Assembly (NCBI GenBank): GCA_963383645.1
Contig: OY726571.1
Location: forward strand, 18,045,376-18,109,375
DNA from: Muscardinus avellanarius
Lineage: Eukaryota > Chordata > Mammalia > Rodentia > Gliridae
Direction of reading: 5' to 3'
DNA length: 64,000 nt
Part shown: positions 24,735-36,041 of the stretch, one piece after another
How the letters are laid out: each line of letters opens with the position of its first letter
Position numbering within the stretch: position 1 is the first letter of the stretch
Position numbers and translations under genes: made by a program
Notes under the pieces: generated by a model
The model's database searches: none
Seen by the model: only the letters and a program-made list of their open reading frames with translations
What the model was told of the DNA's origin: nothing

Positions 24735-26106
24735 ACCCTGTATTATTATGAGACAATAAAACATAATATCTTCTCCTGTTTAGTGGTAATTGTCTGCATG
24801 AATGAAAAGCCAAAAAAATTTTGCAAATGTTAACATGAATGACACGTATGACATTCTCTCAATTTACTGGGTCTGTCATAGAAAACTAATGCGGGACAAA
24901 AGGACTGTTTTATCTCAATGTCAGAAGACACTTTATAAAGGAGGGGAACATCATTACATTACACTGCATTTCAGAAACTGAAACAGCTAAATCTCAACTT
25001 TAAAATAGTAGAGGGTTTGTAAATGTGAAGGTTTAGGAAACATTTAATTTAATGTTATTCATGAATCTCCACTCAATAGCTCTTGTCTGCTTTGTGTCTA
25101 GAATCTAATGAATGTTTAATTCTAATGCACAAAAGTCATATAGTACATGCTTTATCATGATGAATACTATAATCCTTGAATGTAAAATCTAAAGATTAGT
25201 AACAAGACAAAATCACTCTGTTTGCTAAAGATGGTCAGTAATTATCTACCTTTATAAAGCCAAGTAGGGCAGTTTCTACAGATAAAATTGAATATGTGTG
25301 TTCGCTGATACTGAGGACATTATAATCACCAATATATCTGCCTAGGCCAAAATATCATTACTGACAGCAGTATTGCTTTAGACTACTTCACAAACTGATA
25401 AGTTTCTTATCACAAGTCATTAAAATATTGGCTAATAGATAAACAGAGTTAATCTAACAAAGAAATGTCTTTTTTGTTATTTACTGAAGGTGAATAAAAT
25501 GAAGTGAAACAAAGCTTGGAAATATAAAATCAATTAAATCTCCCATTAAAATAAAATTCAACTCTAATCCCAAATATAAAAAGGGTTCTCTGCAGCAGAG
25601 AGTCTTCTTTAGCCAAAGTAAAAACAGATGAACTTACACAATGCAGCAGGGTCTTGCTTCACACCAGGACAACTGAATTTATCTTCTCAGAATTCTTCTT
25701 GGGTACATTCCCTGAAAAAGAAAACTATAATAAATAAACTTAAAAGGTTAGGCTTAAAAATACTTTGAAGAAATCATGGTTTACCAATTGGAAAAACTAC
25801 ATAAATATTACAGAAATTGTGGGCTTTTCTAATAGTTTCTAAGATATTATAATGGCTGTTTCTAATTTTTGCCAATATTGAGGTCATATGTTAGAATTTT
25901 ATCAATTTCTCTATGGTTTTAAAACATCTGCTTATTTTTTTATATTATGAAGGTGTCAACTAAAGTTAAACTTTCTAATAAAGACTTACAAAATGATCTT
26001 TTTGGGTAAAAGAAAGAAGGTTGTTTATCTCACGTGTGAACTGCTGAACAGAAAGACACTCAAAATAGCCCCCCAAATAAAAAATAAAATAAAATATCAG
26101 ACTACA
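24735..26106. other. AT-rich intergenic sequence
   Basis: Nothing recognised. Confidence 0.45.
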
Positions 26107-26300
26107 TTGGGTGTGATGACCCATGTCTATAATCTTACCTACTCAAGAGACTAAGGCAAGAGAATTCCAACTTTGAGTCCAGCCTTGGCAACTTAGCAAG
26201 ATTCTATCTCAAAATAAAAGAAAAATGGCTGGAAATGTCCCTCAGTTGTAGAGTGGTGACTAACGTGAGCATGACCCTAAACTCAATTCTCAGTGCTGCA
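26107..26300 (+). mobile_element. B1-dID-like SINE, old
   Basis: TTGGGTGTGATGACCCATGT, AACTTAGCAAGATTCTATCT and a decayed right half. Confidence 0.7.
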
Positions 26301-26689
26301 ATCAGTCAAAAATCAGAATAGAATATCTGGACTCCTTTCAGTCCAGATGATTCATAGAAAGTTTGATGGCACGTTTTAAACATAATGAAAATGAAAATAA
26401 AAACAAAGCACTTGAAGAATAAATTGAACATTTATGTGAAGCTAACCAACAATGTTGTAATTGTATATCTATACAGTCTAATCAGTATGTAAGGAGGAAA
26501 TATTCGTAGACCATGTACCTCACTGTTTCCAATATTCCTACGTATAAAACAAAACAACACCGACTCTTCTGCCCTTGTGTCTTTTGTATACTCTTATTTG
26601 GTGTACTGTAATTATACATCATATTGGGGTATAGAGTGATAGAACACATGTGAACATAACTCTTCCAGCACATTGTTCTAATCACTATG

Positions 26690-26830
26690 GCGATCACTAT
26701 GAAAATTTCTCAGAAGATTGGGAATGGAACCACTATATGATCCAGCAATAGAACTCCTGAGCAGGTCCAAAGAAACTGAAATCAGAATATCATAGCAATA
26801 CTTGAGGATCCATGTTCTTATTTCTTGTTT
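26690..26830 (+). mobile_element. L1 ORF2 3' fragment
   Basis: GAACCACTATATGATCCAGC followed by AATAGAACTCCTGAGCAG: the 'CCATATGATCCAGCAATCCC' region of mammalian L1. Confidence 0.65.
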
Positions 26831-28659
26831 CTTTTATTATGTACTCCAACAGAAACAAACACAGCTATAATATTGAATTGATTGTTTAGTTAAAAGGGCT
26901 AAAAGTGGCCAATTATCTGTACATTAAACAGGCACCAATATCTCCATATTCTCTTATTGTATGTAGAAAGATAAAAAATTATATTTTAACAAACTGAACT
27001 AAGGGGGATACCATTAACAATGTTTAAAAAATATGTAAAGCAGCATTGTAGTTACCAAGAAAAACAAGATCCTTTTATATCAGAGCTGTGTCTATTTTCA
27101 GAATCAATGTGTATAGAGCAAAAATTTTGTAATAGTTACTTAAAAATGAACTTGCCTATGGAATTAAAGTAGAACTGTAAAAGTCAAACTGTTGACATTA
27201 GAAACTCATTGTAACCATATGAGATGGAGAAATGAAACCCAAAACTAAATACAGGAAGTTACAAGTCAAGTAAATAAGAAAAACAATAAAGGCGGAAACA
27301 AAATTGTCTTAAGAAGAAAATAATAAAATGTATAGAACTATAAAAATTTTGACTAGTTTAAAAATTATTTGAATACAATTTCAAAAATAAATCATTGTTA
27401 TTTTTACTTCAATTAAACACATTATTTATAAATTGTGTATTTTCAAATATCTAAAGGGGGCATTAACAATACTGTACTCATTAAATAATTTAAAGTAAAT
27501 TATTATACAAATTTAATAATAATATCCTTCTTTGGCTCAGAACAGTCCAACAGCTATCACCCAGTTACTTCTATCTTTAGTTTTTCTTAAGTTCAATTGA
27601 ATTACTTAGAAATTTTTCAATTTAAAGAACTCATTTTTACAAATTATATAATTTGTATGGCATTTCGATATTCAGATCTAAGTACCCAGTATGAACTATT
27701 GTTAACAAACAATGGGTTACTAGCATAATGAAAACAAACAGAAATCCTAACAAACTATGCAAAATTTGTGGTTGAGTGAGAGAGAGGAAGATTCTGCCTT
27801 CTAGTGCTTCCTCGTTTTACGTTCTCTATCTGGCCTTTTCAAAGATTAATTCTTTCCCTCTAAGATGTACCTGTTTAATATTGTCTTTTTTATGTTTGTT
27901 TTTGTTTTTGTTTTATGGTCTGAATGACAAATACAGAAACAAAATGAAGAAAAAGGTGGGGAAAAGGGAAGGTCTAAGAGAGAAAAGAGGAAGGATGCTG
28001 ATGTAATGAGGTATCTCAAGAAAAGAGGAATTTCAATATTTAATAGTGGTCACCCCTGATATTCCTAAATTTTTAGGCATTTGTTGAAGTGGGTGACAAA
28101 AATCATCACACTGAATGACTGACAAGAATCTTGAAGAAAAACTAAGTTCATAGAAAACTGCATAGAAACATTTATCCCTGAAATAAATTGTTCCTGCAGG
28201 AATAGGGAGGGATATCAAGATTTAAACAACAGATGGTAAATAATGATTAGACATGAGATTTATCTTTCAACTCAATCTCCAATGGCTCACTGCAGATTGT
28301 CTTGGAAAACATGTAAGTAAAAAGGGAAATCATTTTTCCTAAAACTGTTGGATGGTTTTGGTTATTTGAATTAAACACAGCACATTGAATGGTACTCCAC
28401 TCATTTTAAATGATTTTATATTTTATTATAATAAAAATAGATGGCTTGTATTTATACTTATGATGACAAACTGGAGTAGATGGGCTAGTGTTTGAAGATA
28501 GTACTTAGGATGGAGAAACAAGTTTGGTAAACTAAATATTTAATAATCAGAGACAGTACAGATTTTATAACACAAATATGGTAATCTCTGCTTCTGACCA
28601 AGTAGTTACACTTTAAACTGATGTATCCAAACTATCAATACAGCCTATTTATATATTTG

Positions 28660-28661
<2 letters not shown>
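26831..28661. other. AT-rich intergenic sequence
   Basis: Nothing recognised. Confidence 0.45.
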
Positions 28662-28709
<48 letters not shown>

Positions 28710-28734
28710 TGAGATAGATAGATGATAGATAGAT
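28662..28734. repeat. (TA)n and (GATA)n microsatellite
   Basis: TA repeats to about 28704, then GATA units, ending at the start of the minus-strand SINE. Confidence 0.95.
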
Positions 28735-28934
28735 ACTGGAGATTGAGCCTAGGGATATTCTGCCTCTGAGTTGCAACCCCAGCCCTTTTTATTTTTAAGC
28801 TTTATTTATTTACTTGAAACAGCATTTTGCTAGGTTATTGAGTCTTGCTAAATTGCTAAGTCTGATCTCTTGAACTTATGATCCTCCTTACTCAGTCTCC
28901 CAAGTACTGGGATTATAGGAATACATCACCTAGT
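28735..28934 (-). mobile_element. B1-dID-like SINE, diverged
   Basis: ACTGGAGATTGAGCCTAGGG through CAAGTACTGGGATTATAGGA. Confidence 0.82.
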
Positions 28935-29160
28935 GTTCAAGTATATTTTTATGAGAGTTCATATAATCTAATTGTTTTATTATAAAATGAAAGTATTGCT
29001 GAGCTCCTTATATAAGTAAAAGATGCTTTCAGTATAATACAAATCGTAAGTACAATTATTTACTATCCATTAATGATAAAAAAGCAAATATTAATATAAG
29101 CTTAAATTATAAAATAATTCACTCATTCTATCACTGGAATTGCTTGTAGTTTTTTTGGGG

Positions 29161-29341
29161 GGTATTGGGGATGGAATCCAGGGGTATTCTTTCTCAGATC
29201 GACACCCCCACTCCTATTTTTTAGTCCTTTTATTTTTTAAACAGGGGCTCACTAAGTAGCTAAGGCTGTCCGCAAACCACGATCCTCCTGTCTCTGCCTC
29301 CTGAATGCTGGGATTACAAGTGTACACCACCATGCCCGGCT
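29161..29341 (-). mobile_element. B1-dID-like SINE
   Basis: GGTATTGGGGATGGAATCCA through CACCACCATGCCCGGCTA. One of the two GCCTCACTAAGT repeats is missing. Confidence 0.87.
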
Positions 29342-30089
29342 AGGAATTGCTCATTTTTAATGTGTAAATATTTATCAGTACAAAAATTAAAAGCAATAAG
29401 CTTATTTATTTTAACAAATATTATTGAGACAAGAAAAAATGGAAAACTTTCATATGTAAAAATAAAATTATTGAAACGTTTTTAAAATCCTGAATGAAAC
29501 ACCAAAAATAAAGACAGAGGAGACTTCAGAACTATTATCATCACTAATGGGACAGGGCAGGAAATTATTTCCCATATCAACTACTGAATTGCAAGAAAAT
29601 TTAACTAATAAAAAAATTTCTGAAGAATAAAAAAGTAAAAAATTCCTGAAGAATTCATCAAGCCAAATATATTCCCTTAGAATCCCAGAAAAATGTGAAC
29701 ATATATTTAAATATTCAGTAATGAGCTCCTCTTCCTGAAGTGATCCATCTGACAAAAGACAGTCTGACTTTGTAAAAGGAAGAGAAGAAAGTTTTAGAAC
29801 ATTTATTACGTTCCGATTATTTTTTCAAATAAAATAGAAGCATACATTCCAATTGCTTAATGTAAAGGATCTTATATTTAGATTTAATTTCTTCAGGGGT
29901 AAAAAAAAATTAAGCAATACTTGAGGATGAGCAAATATTGGTTGTAAGACGTGATTAAACATGAATTTGTGAGCTAGACAGCAATCACAATGTTAGATAT
30001 TTAAAATTAAAATTCAATTTGGAAAAACCAATAACGATATTTGTTCAAGAACAGACTAAATGAAGAGATGGCATATTGTTGAACATACA
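29342..30089. other. AT-rich intergenic sequence
   Basis: A 95-codon minus frame (29755-29468) has no recognisable domain. Nothing else seen. Confidence 0.45.
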
Positions 30090-30640
30090 ATATACATCAT
30101 TGTGGTTTTGGCAAGGCGAACGTCTGCAGAAGACGATCAAGAAAGTTTGTGAGAGTGATAATGAAAATTTCCTGCTTTTGGCAGAGACTGTAGAAAAACT
30201 TGATAATATTGTGAAAGAATATTTATTCAGAATACAAACATTGGCATCAAGTAATAGTACACATAATTTAAAAATTATATACAAAATCGAATAGTTCTAC
30301 TACAGAAATAATGTCTCAAGTCATTTGGAAGAAAAGAAATGTTAAATATCGTTCGGATTATTTTAGATACAGCTCAAGATGTCAGTTTGGAAAATCCAAT
30401 GATCGTTAATGTAATTTGATGATTCATGCTTTCCAATATTTTTCTGTGAACACTTTGGAGAATACTTTTCCAGCAGATGAAACAAGATACAATTGCTAGA
30501 GATTCTTAAAATTCAGAATCTAGGGAAAAAAAGATTTACAGACTTGAACGATGTCAGAACCACCACCAAGGTTAACAGAAAACATAATAGATTTCAGTAG
30601 AGGGTACTCAACAGAAAGTTTTAAGGAATTCCATATTTGT
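30090..30640 (+). pseudogene. Degenerate hAT-type transposase fossil (DUF4371-like)
   Basis: A 72-codon frame (30076-30294) contains SDNENFLLLAETVEKLDNIV followed by KEYLFRIQ and a TH residue pair. This resembles the 'NFL.LlellakYD.vL.EHL' start of the DUF4371 region in hAT transposases and ZMYM-type host genes. After a stop and frame change, about 30,353-30,400 reads IILDTAQDVSLENPM, comparable to the 'SIIlDeT.DvS..EQ' motif. There are several stops and frameshifts; no zinc-finger N-terminus or hAT dimerisation C-terminus was found. Family call is by motif memory only. Confidence 0.45.
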
Positions 30641-30971
30641 AATTTTACTTTTCAGACTCTATGAATGAATATTAATGATAGAGAAAAAAATTTCTTTGGG
30701 CATCACTGATTTTGTTCTGTTGGGTTAAAAATCTATATAACTTTTATGCCTTTATTAAATTTTAGATGATCTTGATAGTTTATCAACCATAAATATAAAA
30801 TGATTATTAAGTATTTGATGGGACAATTACATTGATGCTTTTATACCACCAAGGTCTCAAAAATGGCATGGAATTATTTTACAAATTTCTTACTAATATT
30901 ATTGACTTCTACTAAGTATGTGAATTCTAGAATATTAGTAAATAGAATACTTTCAAAAATATCTACTTTTT

Positions 30972-31164
30972 GCCGGGCGTGGTGGCGCACGCTTGTAATC
31001 CCCGCGCTTGGGAGGCTGAGACAGGAGGATCGCACGGGTTCGAAGCCAGCCTCAGCTACTTAGTGAGGCTCTCAGCAACTTAGTGAGATCCTGTTTCCAA
31101 ATAGAGTATAAAATAGGTCTGGGAGTGTAGCCCGGAGGCCCTGGGTTTTACCCCCAGTACTGCA
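30972..31164 (+). mobile_element. B1-dID-like SINE, CpG-rich (young)
   Basis: GCCGGGCGTGGTGGCGCACG is intact and CpGs are largely preserved. The right half (GTCTGGGAGTGTAGCCCGGA) lacks the GGTAGAATGCC stretch. The tail is (TA)n. Confidence 0.95.
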
Positions 31165-31249
31165 ATATATATATATTTATACTTTTAAATTTATTTCCTA
31201 ATTCTGTATGCTGTGCTAAGTGAGGTTCACATTGTAGGGCAGGATGATG

Positions 31250-31330
31250 TAAATTTTTTTAATAAAGGGCCAGGTCATAAGCATTTTAGTCTTTGCAGGC
31301 TTAGAGTACCTGTTACTACATATCTTTCCT
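31250..31330 (+). mobile_element. hAT-Charlie (MER1-like) fragment
   Basis: AATAAAGGGCCAGGTCATAA, GCATTTTAGTCTTTGCAGG matches the 'TAAAGGGCCAGATAGTAAATATTTTAGGCTTTG' core of MER1-type elements. A possible far terminus, TTGACCACTG, occurs near 31,720. Confidence 0.55.
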
Positions 31331-31447
31331 TGCATGTCTATGTGCACACACACCAATATGTGCTTAGGTTTACAATCATTTAAAAACAAAAAAAATTATT
31401 CTTAGTTCTTGAACCACAGAAGATCAGGGCATTGTTTATTCATATTT

Positions 31448-31640
31448 GCTATCAAGTTGTGTTGTCTAATACAGAGCCACTAACGCTATGCAAATATTAA
31501 TACAAGTAATTAAATTAAATCAAGTGAAAATTCCGTTTCTTAAGTGTACCAGCTACATTCTAAGCTCTTAAGAACTATGTGTGAGTTTAAATTTAAATTT
31601 AAGTAGCTACCATTAAATAAATTAAAAATTCTCCATTTCT
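31448..31640. mobile_element. hAT-type MER short repeat
   Basis: TTGTCTAATACAGAGCCACTA, TTAAATTAAATCAAGTG, CCGTTTCTTAAGTG and a second TTTAAATTTAAATTTAAG block resemble a palindromic MER element with GTCCAATA...GCCACTAGCC ends. The exact family is unsure. Confidence 0.4.
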
Positions 31641-31761
31641 TATTGATTACTAGTACTTGGTAGGCACATGTGTTCCTGTGTTGTACACTATAGGCAGAAT
31701 ACAATTCCTCAAAGGTTTATTGACCACTGCTGTTTTAGAGAAAACACACTCAAGAACCAAA

Positions 31762-31767
31762 TGTGTG

Positions 31768-31820
<53 letters not shown>
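31762..31820. repeat. (TG)n microsatellite
   Basis: About 29 units with one C interruption. Confidence 0.98.
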
Positions 31821-31887
31821 ATCTCTTAAACACAGTAGGAAAAATCAAAGCAAGGGGGCTGAATTACTTGACAACCATGGATTTTTT

Positions 31888-32062
31888 TTATGGTACTAGG
31901 AATGGAACCTCTGGGTTCTATTTCTGAGCTATACTCCCAGTCCTTTTTGTGGTTGTTTTGTTCTTGTTTTATTTTGTTTTTACTTTTTGAAACAGGGCCT
32001 TGCTAAGTTATGGTGTGCTGGTGACCTTGAAACTACAGTCCTTCTGTCTTAGTTTCCCAGTA
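31888..32062 (-). mobile_element. B1-dID-like SINE, diverged
   Basis: TATGGTACTAGGAATGGAAC through GTCTTAGTTTCCCAGTAA; the left end has decayed. Confidence 0.78.
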
Positions 32063-32122
32063 ATATATTTAACAATGAATTTCCTTGGTAATCCATTCCT
32101 TTTTAGTTTTTATTTTTATTTT

Positions 32123-32318
32123 TTGATACTGAGGATTGAACCCTGGAGCATTCTACCTCCCTGCTAAACCCCCAGCCCCATTTAATTTTTTTTTTGAAGC
32201 AAGGTCTCATTCATTTGATAAAGGCCTCACTAAGGTGTTGAAGCTGGCCTCAAGCCTGCAATCCTCCTGTCTCAGCCCCCTAAATACAAAAATCACAGGT
32301 ATGTGCCACCACACCCAG
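32123..32318 (-). mobile_element. B1-dID-like SINE
   Basis: TTTTTGATACTGAGGATTGA through GTGCCACCACACCCAGAT. Confidence 0.87.
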
Positions 32319-34194
32319 ATCGTCTATGTCTTACACAAAATTAAAATCCATATCAAAATGCCCAATTAATATGTCTTTTAAATAACAAAATGCGTTTGCT
32401 TGAAGAGAAATAATACTAAATGTGAGAATATTTTATAATAACAAACATAACTTTTTCACTACTTAAGATGAATGCCAATCCCATTTTAATGTTCATACAG
32501 TCATCGAGGATACTCATCCATAAATATGAAATAGCTTGCCTATTTGCCATCTGCTTCCTTTTGTCTTCTCTCTCTACTGGGCTCCAGACAACCACATAAT
32601 GAGGGTGACCCCCTCATTAGAGTCACCCTGGCCACCTCTCAGACCCGCTGGCCCTTGCTGGGCCAAGGCGCCCGCATGCCCACTCCCTCTTTACTCTTCT
32701 GACCTGTAACACTGTCTCTTACCCAGGTACAAGTGTCAGCCCTGTTCATCCCAATATGTGGCTTTTGAACTGTTTTTTTTTTTATAAAGTATAGACAAGT
32801 AAAGTCAAAGAAAAAAAGATAGAGGGTACAAATCTTGATTTTAAATCAATCTCTTGGAGAAATTGTTAGAGCAGAGAAGATAAAAGCATTGTTTTTTTTT
32901 TCTTTTTTTTTAGCAATATCCACCTGGAAATACAGATTTGGGGTGATTTTTTGCTAAGTCATTGAATAATAATGAAGATGAGGGAAGAGAGAACTTTTGC
33001 CACTTCAATACAATTTTTTTTATTTGGAAATACAGTCTCATAATTGTAAATCTAATGTATTTTAAACTTGTTTTATAATGGTTTGGTAATGCTCCTTTTA
33101 AAAAATGTAATTTGAAGAACTGCTACTGAAATTTGAATTAACATAATATTATCCTAGCATGAATTTGTGCTGGACTAATTTTCATGGTTTTAATTAAGCA
33201 AAAGTTGGAAACTGTTTGAGATCCTCCTTCTAATATTTAAGCCGAATGAATTGAGAGTAAATTAATGAAAGGGACAGCACAGTCACAGAGAACTGGTCAC
33301 TGAAAAGCACAGTGATGAGTATTTTCCACTACTTAGATTAAATCATTTTTAATTAGTTGATTATATGATTTTATCATGCACATTAGTTCAACAGGAATTA
33401 TTGGCTCTAAATTTTTCCACATGCTCTCTTCCATATAAGTGAACATGACCAAGTATTATATGTGTTTCAGTTGATATTATTGTTGTAAATAAATTCCTAT
33501 TTGAAATTTTTTTCCGAAGCCACTACATTCACCTTTGAAAGTAAATCCCCATAGCACTGAATTTTAGCCAAGCATATTTATAATTTATGATTTATAAAGG
33601 AATATGAAACAGATTAAAATACTTGGATAAGATGCATTAGGATGCAAAACTAACACAGTGATAAATGTTATTTATTGACAATAAATTTGAGACATAATGA
33701 TAACATCTAGAGGAAGAAAGGTATAAAATATTTAAAATTTAACATACAAAAGCTCATATGAATTTTAGTTTCTTCCTGTCAGTTTATCATAAGAGAAAGC
33801 TAATGCACTCTTCAAGATAATTATGCTTAAAATGGTTATGAAAATGTGGATGTATCTTCAAAGGTACACTAACACAATTTTAAATGAAGATAATGTGGTA
33901 AGGTAGTGAGCTTTGGTTCCTGAAGAAAGGATTATGCAGAGAGCAGGTTCCTATTTCTTCCTCCTGCCTCAAGAATCCAAACACCAACAGTGATTTCATT
34001 TAGCAGTTTCTTTCATTGTTTTGAATAGATGTACTTAAGGCTACAATCTCATTTTGTGTTCATTGTGTAGAAATGACTTTTGCAATAATAAGATGATGAG
34101 GTAGCCTAACAATAGGTTTTGTATTAAACAGGCCTTTGTCATTAACAAAGAGTTTTTTCAAGAATCATATATTATCTCCACAAAGCCCAGGGAA
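32319..34194. other. Intergenic sequence
   Basis: A GC-richer patch at 32,570-32,760 (CGCCCGCATGCCC) is unassigned. About 32,990-33,230 is a diverged paralogue of 34,950-35,220. Nothing else recognised. Confidence 0.45.
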
Positions 34195-34256
34195 GTTTCA
34201 CCCATTTGCCGAATTGGGAAATCAAGGTCTACAGAGAGGCAAGAACTCTGTTCAAT
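34195..34256 (-). mobile_element. MIR core fragment
   Basis: CACCCATTTGCCGAATTGGG, AAATCAAGGTCTACAGAGAG resembles the complement of the MIR core. Confidence 0.5.
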
Positions 34257-34290
34257 GCCAAGGCTGTACGTAAGCCAAGGCTGTACGTGG
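34257..34290. repeat. 17-bp tandem duplication
   Basis: GCCAAGGCTGTACGTAA followed directly by GCCAAGGCTGTACGTGG. Confidence 0.95.
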
Positions 34291-34407
34291 TCCCCATGGG
34301 AACAGGTCCCCACCGCGCAGGCTTGGCCTCCTGATTCTTTCTAGCACAGTTCAGGTCCTTCAGCATAAATTAATAACTTAGTTGATGCAGTTATGCGTTA
34401 CAGATAT

Positions 34408-34503
34408 GAAGTAAATGGACCCGAATTTTCCTCTTCCCACTAAAATTCTAAATTACGAAGTAAATGGACCCAAACTTTTTTCTTCTCACTCAAATTCTAA
34501 ATC
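34408..34503. repeat. 49-bp imperfect tandem duplication
   Basis: GAAGTAAATGGACCC begins at 34408 and 34457; both units run to AAATTCTAAAT with a few changes. Confidence 0.9.
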
Positions 34504-35849
34504 TTGCAAGTTTTTATTTCAAGTAACTTTCTGAGGGTAGGAGACTTCCTCTAAATTGATAAAATCGCTTATCTGTCACGTATCTGTAGATAAAAGTGAT
34601 TTTGTGAAATAACCTCTTGTCCTCTTGAAGACATGATCCACACATCCTGTGAAAATCAAGCATGCCCGTGTAAGTATGCAGGGATGTAATATCTATATCC
34701 CATGATGAAAATTGTGAAGGATGTCTACCTTCCAAATTAATGAACACTGATTTCCTTAAAGTGCTAAGGTAGTTGGCCTGGGAGAAATGAGCTCAGTTGG
34801 GAGACTTGGAGTTAAAATACCATTGGGGGTTGCCATGGGATACAGTTTTATAAGATCATGTGGCTGGCAGATGGAATAAAGCTAAATAAAGTATATGCAG
34901 GTACGAGATGAGAAGTTTTCTATTTAATTTGCCATAAACAATAGAAGAAGTTGCACATTTGTCTAAAATAAAAAATATTCTTCCTGTCAGAACAAATTCC
35001 ATTTGGCATTTGGAAATACAAGCCCATAATTGTAAACCTCATTTGTTTTAAAACTTGAGGGAGCGGTATTTTTATAGTGGCATCCTAATGCTCTTCATGG
35101 AAACAATTTCTAAGAACTTATTAAGAAAAACAAATTAATATCATATTTTACTAATAGGAATGTATACTTCCTTTTTATGATTATGGGTAAATAAAAGTAG
35201 GAAAGTATTGTGAATGCTGCAAGAGCTGAGCTAGGAGCTATAACCGTGAATCACAGGGAACAGCAAACGTTTTAAAATGCCAGGGCCGCGGTTTGGTTCC
35301 GATTGCAAACTTGTATTCTGTGCCTGATACTCCTAATAGCTCATGGGCATGCTATAAACCAGTCATCATTTTAATTAGGGTAGATCCTGAGAGGCCCTCT
35401 GTGCATTAAACAGCTTTACATAAAAATTCAATTTCTTACATGAGATCTATATACCAAATACATGTGATATATGTCATATAAATTTCCATTAGGTAAAGCA
35501 AATGCAATTTATAAGGATGCATTAAAATGATATGAGCATATTCACTTGTGAATCATAGGTATAAAGAGAAAAATTTTGAATTACTATTTGAGAAAGATTG
35601 ACTTCTAACAGGAAGAAATCCTTCATAGCAAAGTCAATAGAATAAAATAAACAAATCTCAAAATGACCTGTGGATTAGCAATATCAATGTGATAAAGAAA
35701 TAGAATGATAAAATAATCCTCCTTTCCTTTCTCTTTCTTTTTTTCCATGGGAACTGATCAAGGTTTATATCTTGCATTTGTTTGCTATGAATTTAATCTT
35801 TTTTAATTTAGAAAAATTTGCCTCAATTGTTTTGTGTGTGTGTGGGGGG
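34504..35849. other. AT-rich intergenic sequence
   Basis: Holds the second member (about 34,950-35,220) of the paralogous pair noted above. Otherwise nothing recognised. Confidence 0.45.
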
Positions 35850-36041
35850 GGGTCTAGGGATGGAACCCAGAGGCATTCAACCTCTGAGCTACACCCCATG
35901 CCCTATTTTTTATTCTTTATTTTAAAACAGGGTCTCACTGAGTTGCGGAGGGCCTAAGTAGCTGAGGCTGTTTGCGAACCAAGATCCTCCGGTCTCAGCC
36001 TCCCAAATGCTGGGATTACAAGCATGCGCTACCACGCCCGG
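35850..36041 (-). mobile_element. B1-dID-like SINE
   Basis: GGGATGGAACCCAGAGGCAT through CTACCACGCCCGGTTTG. A short (TG)n(G)n run precedes it at 35837. Confidence 0.87.
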
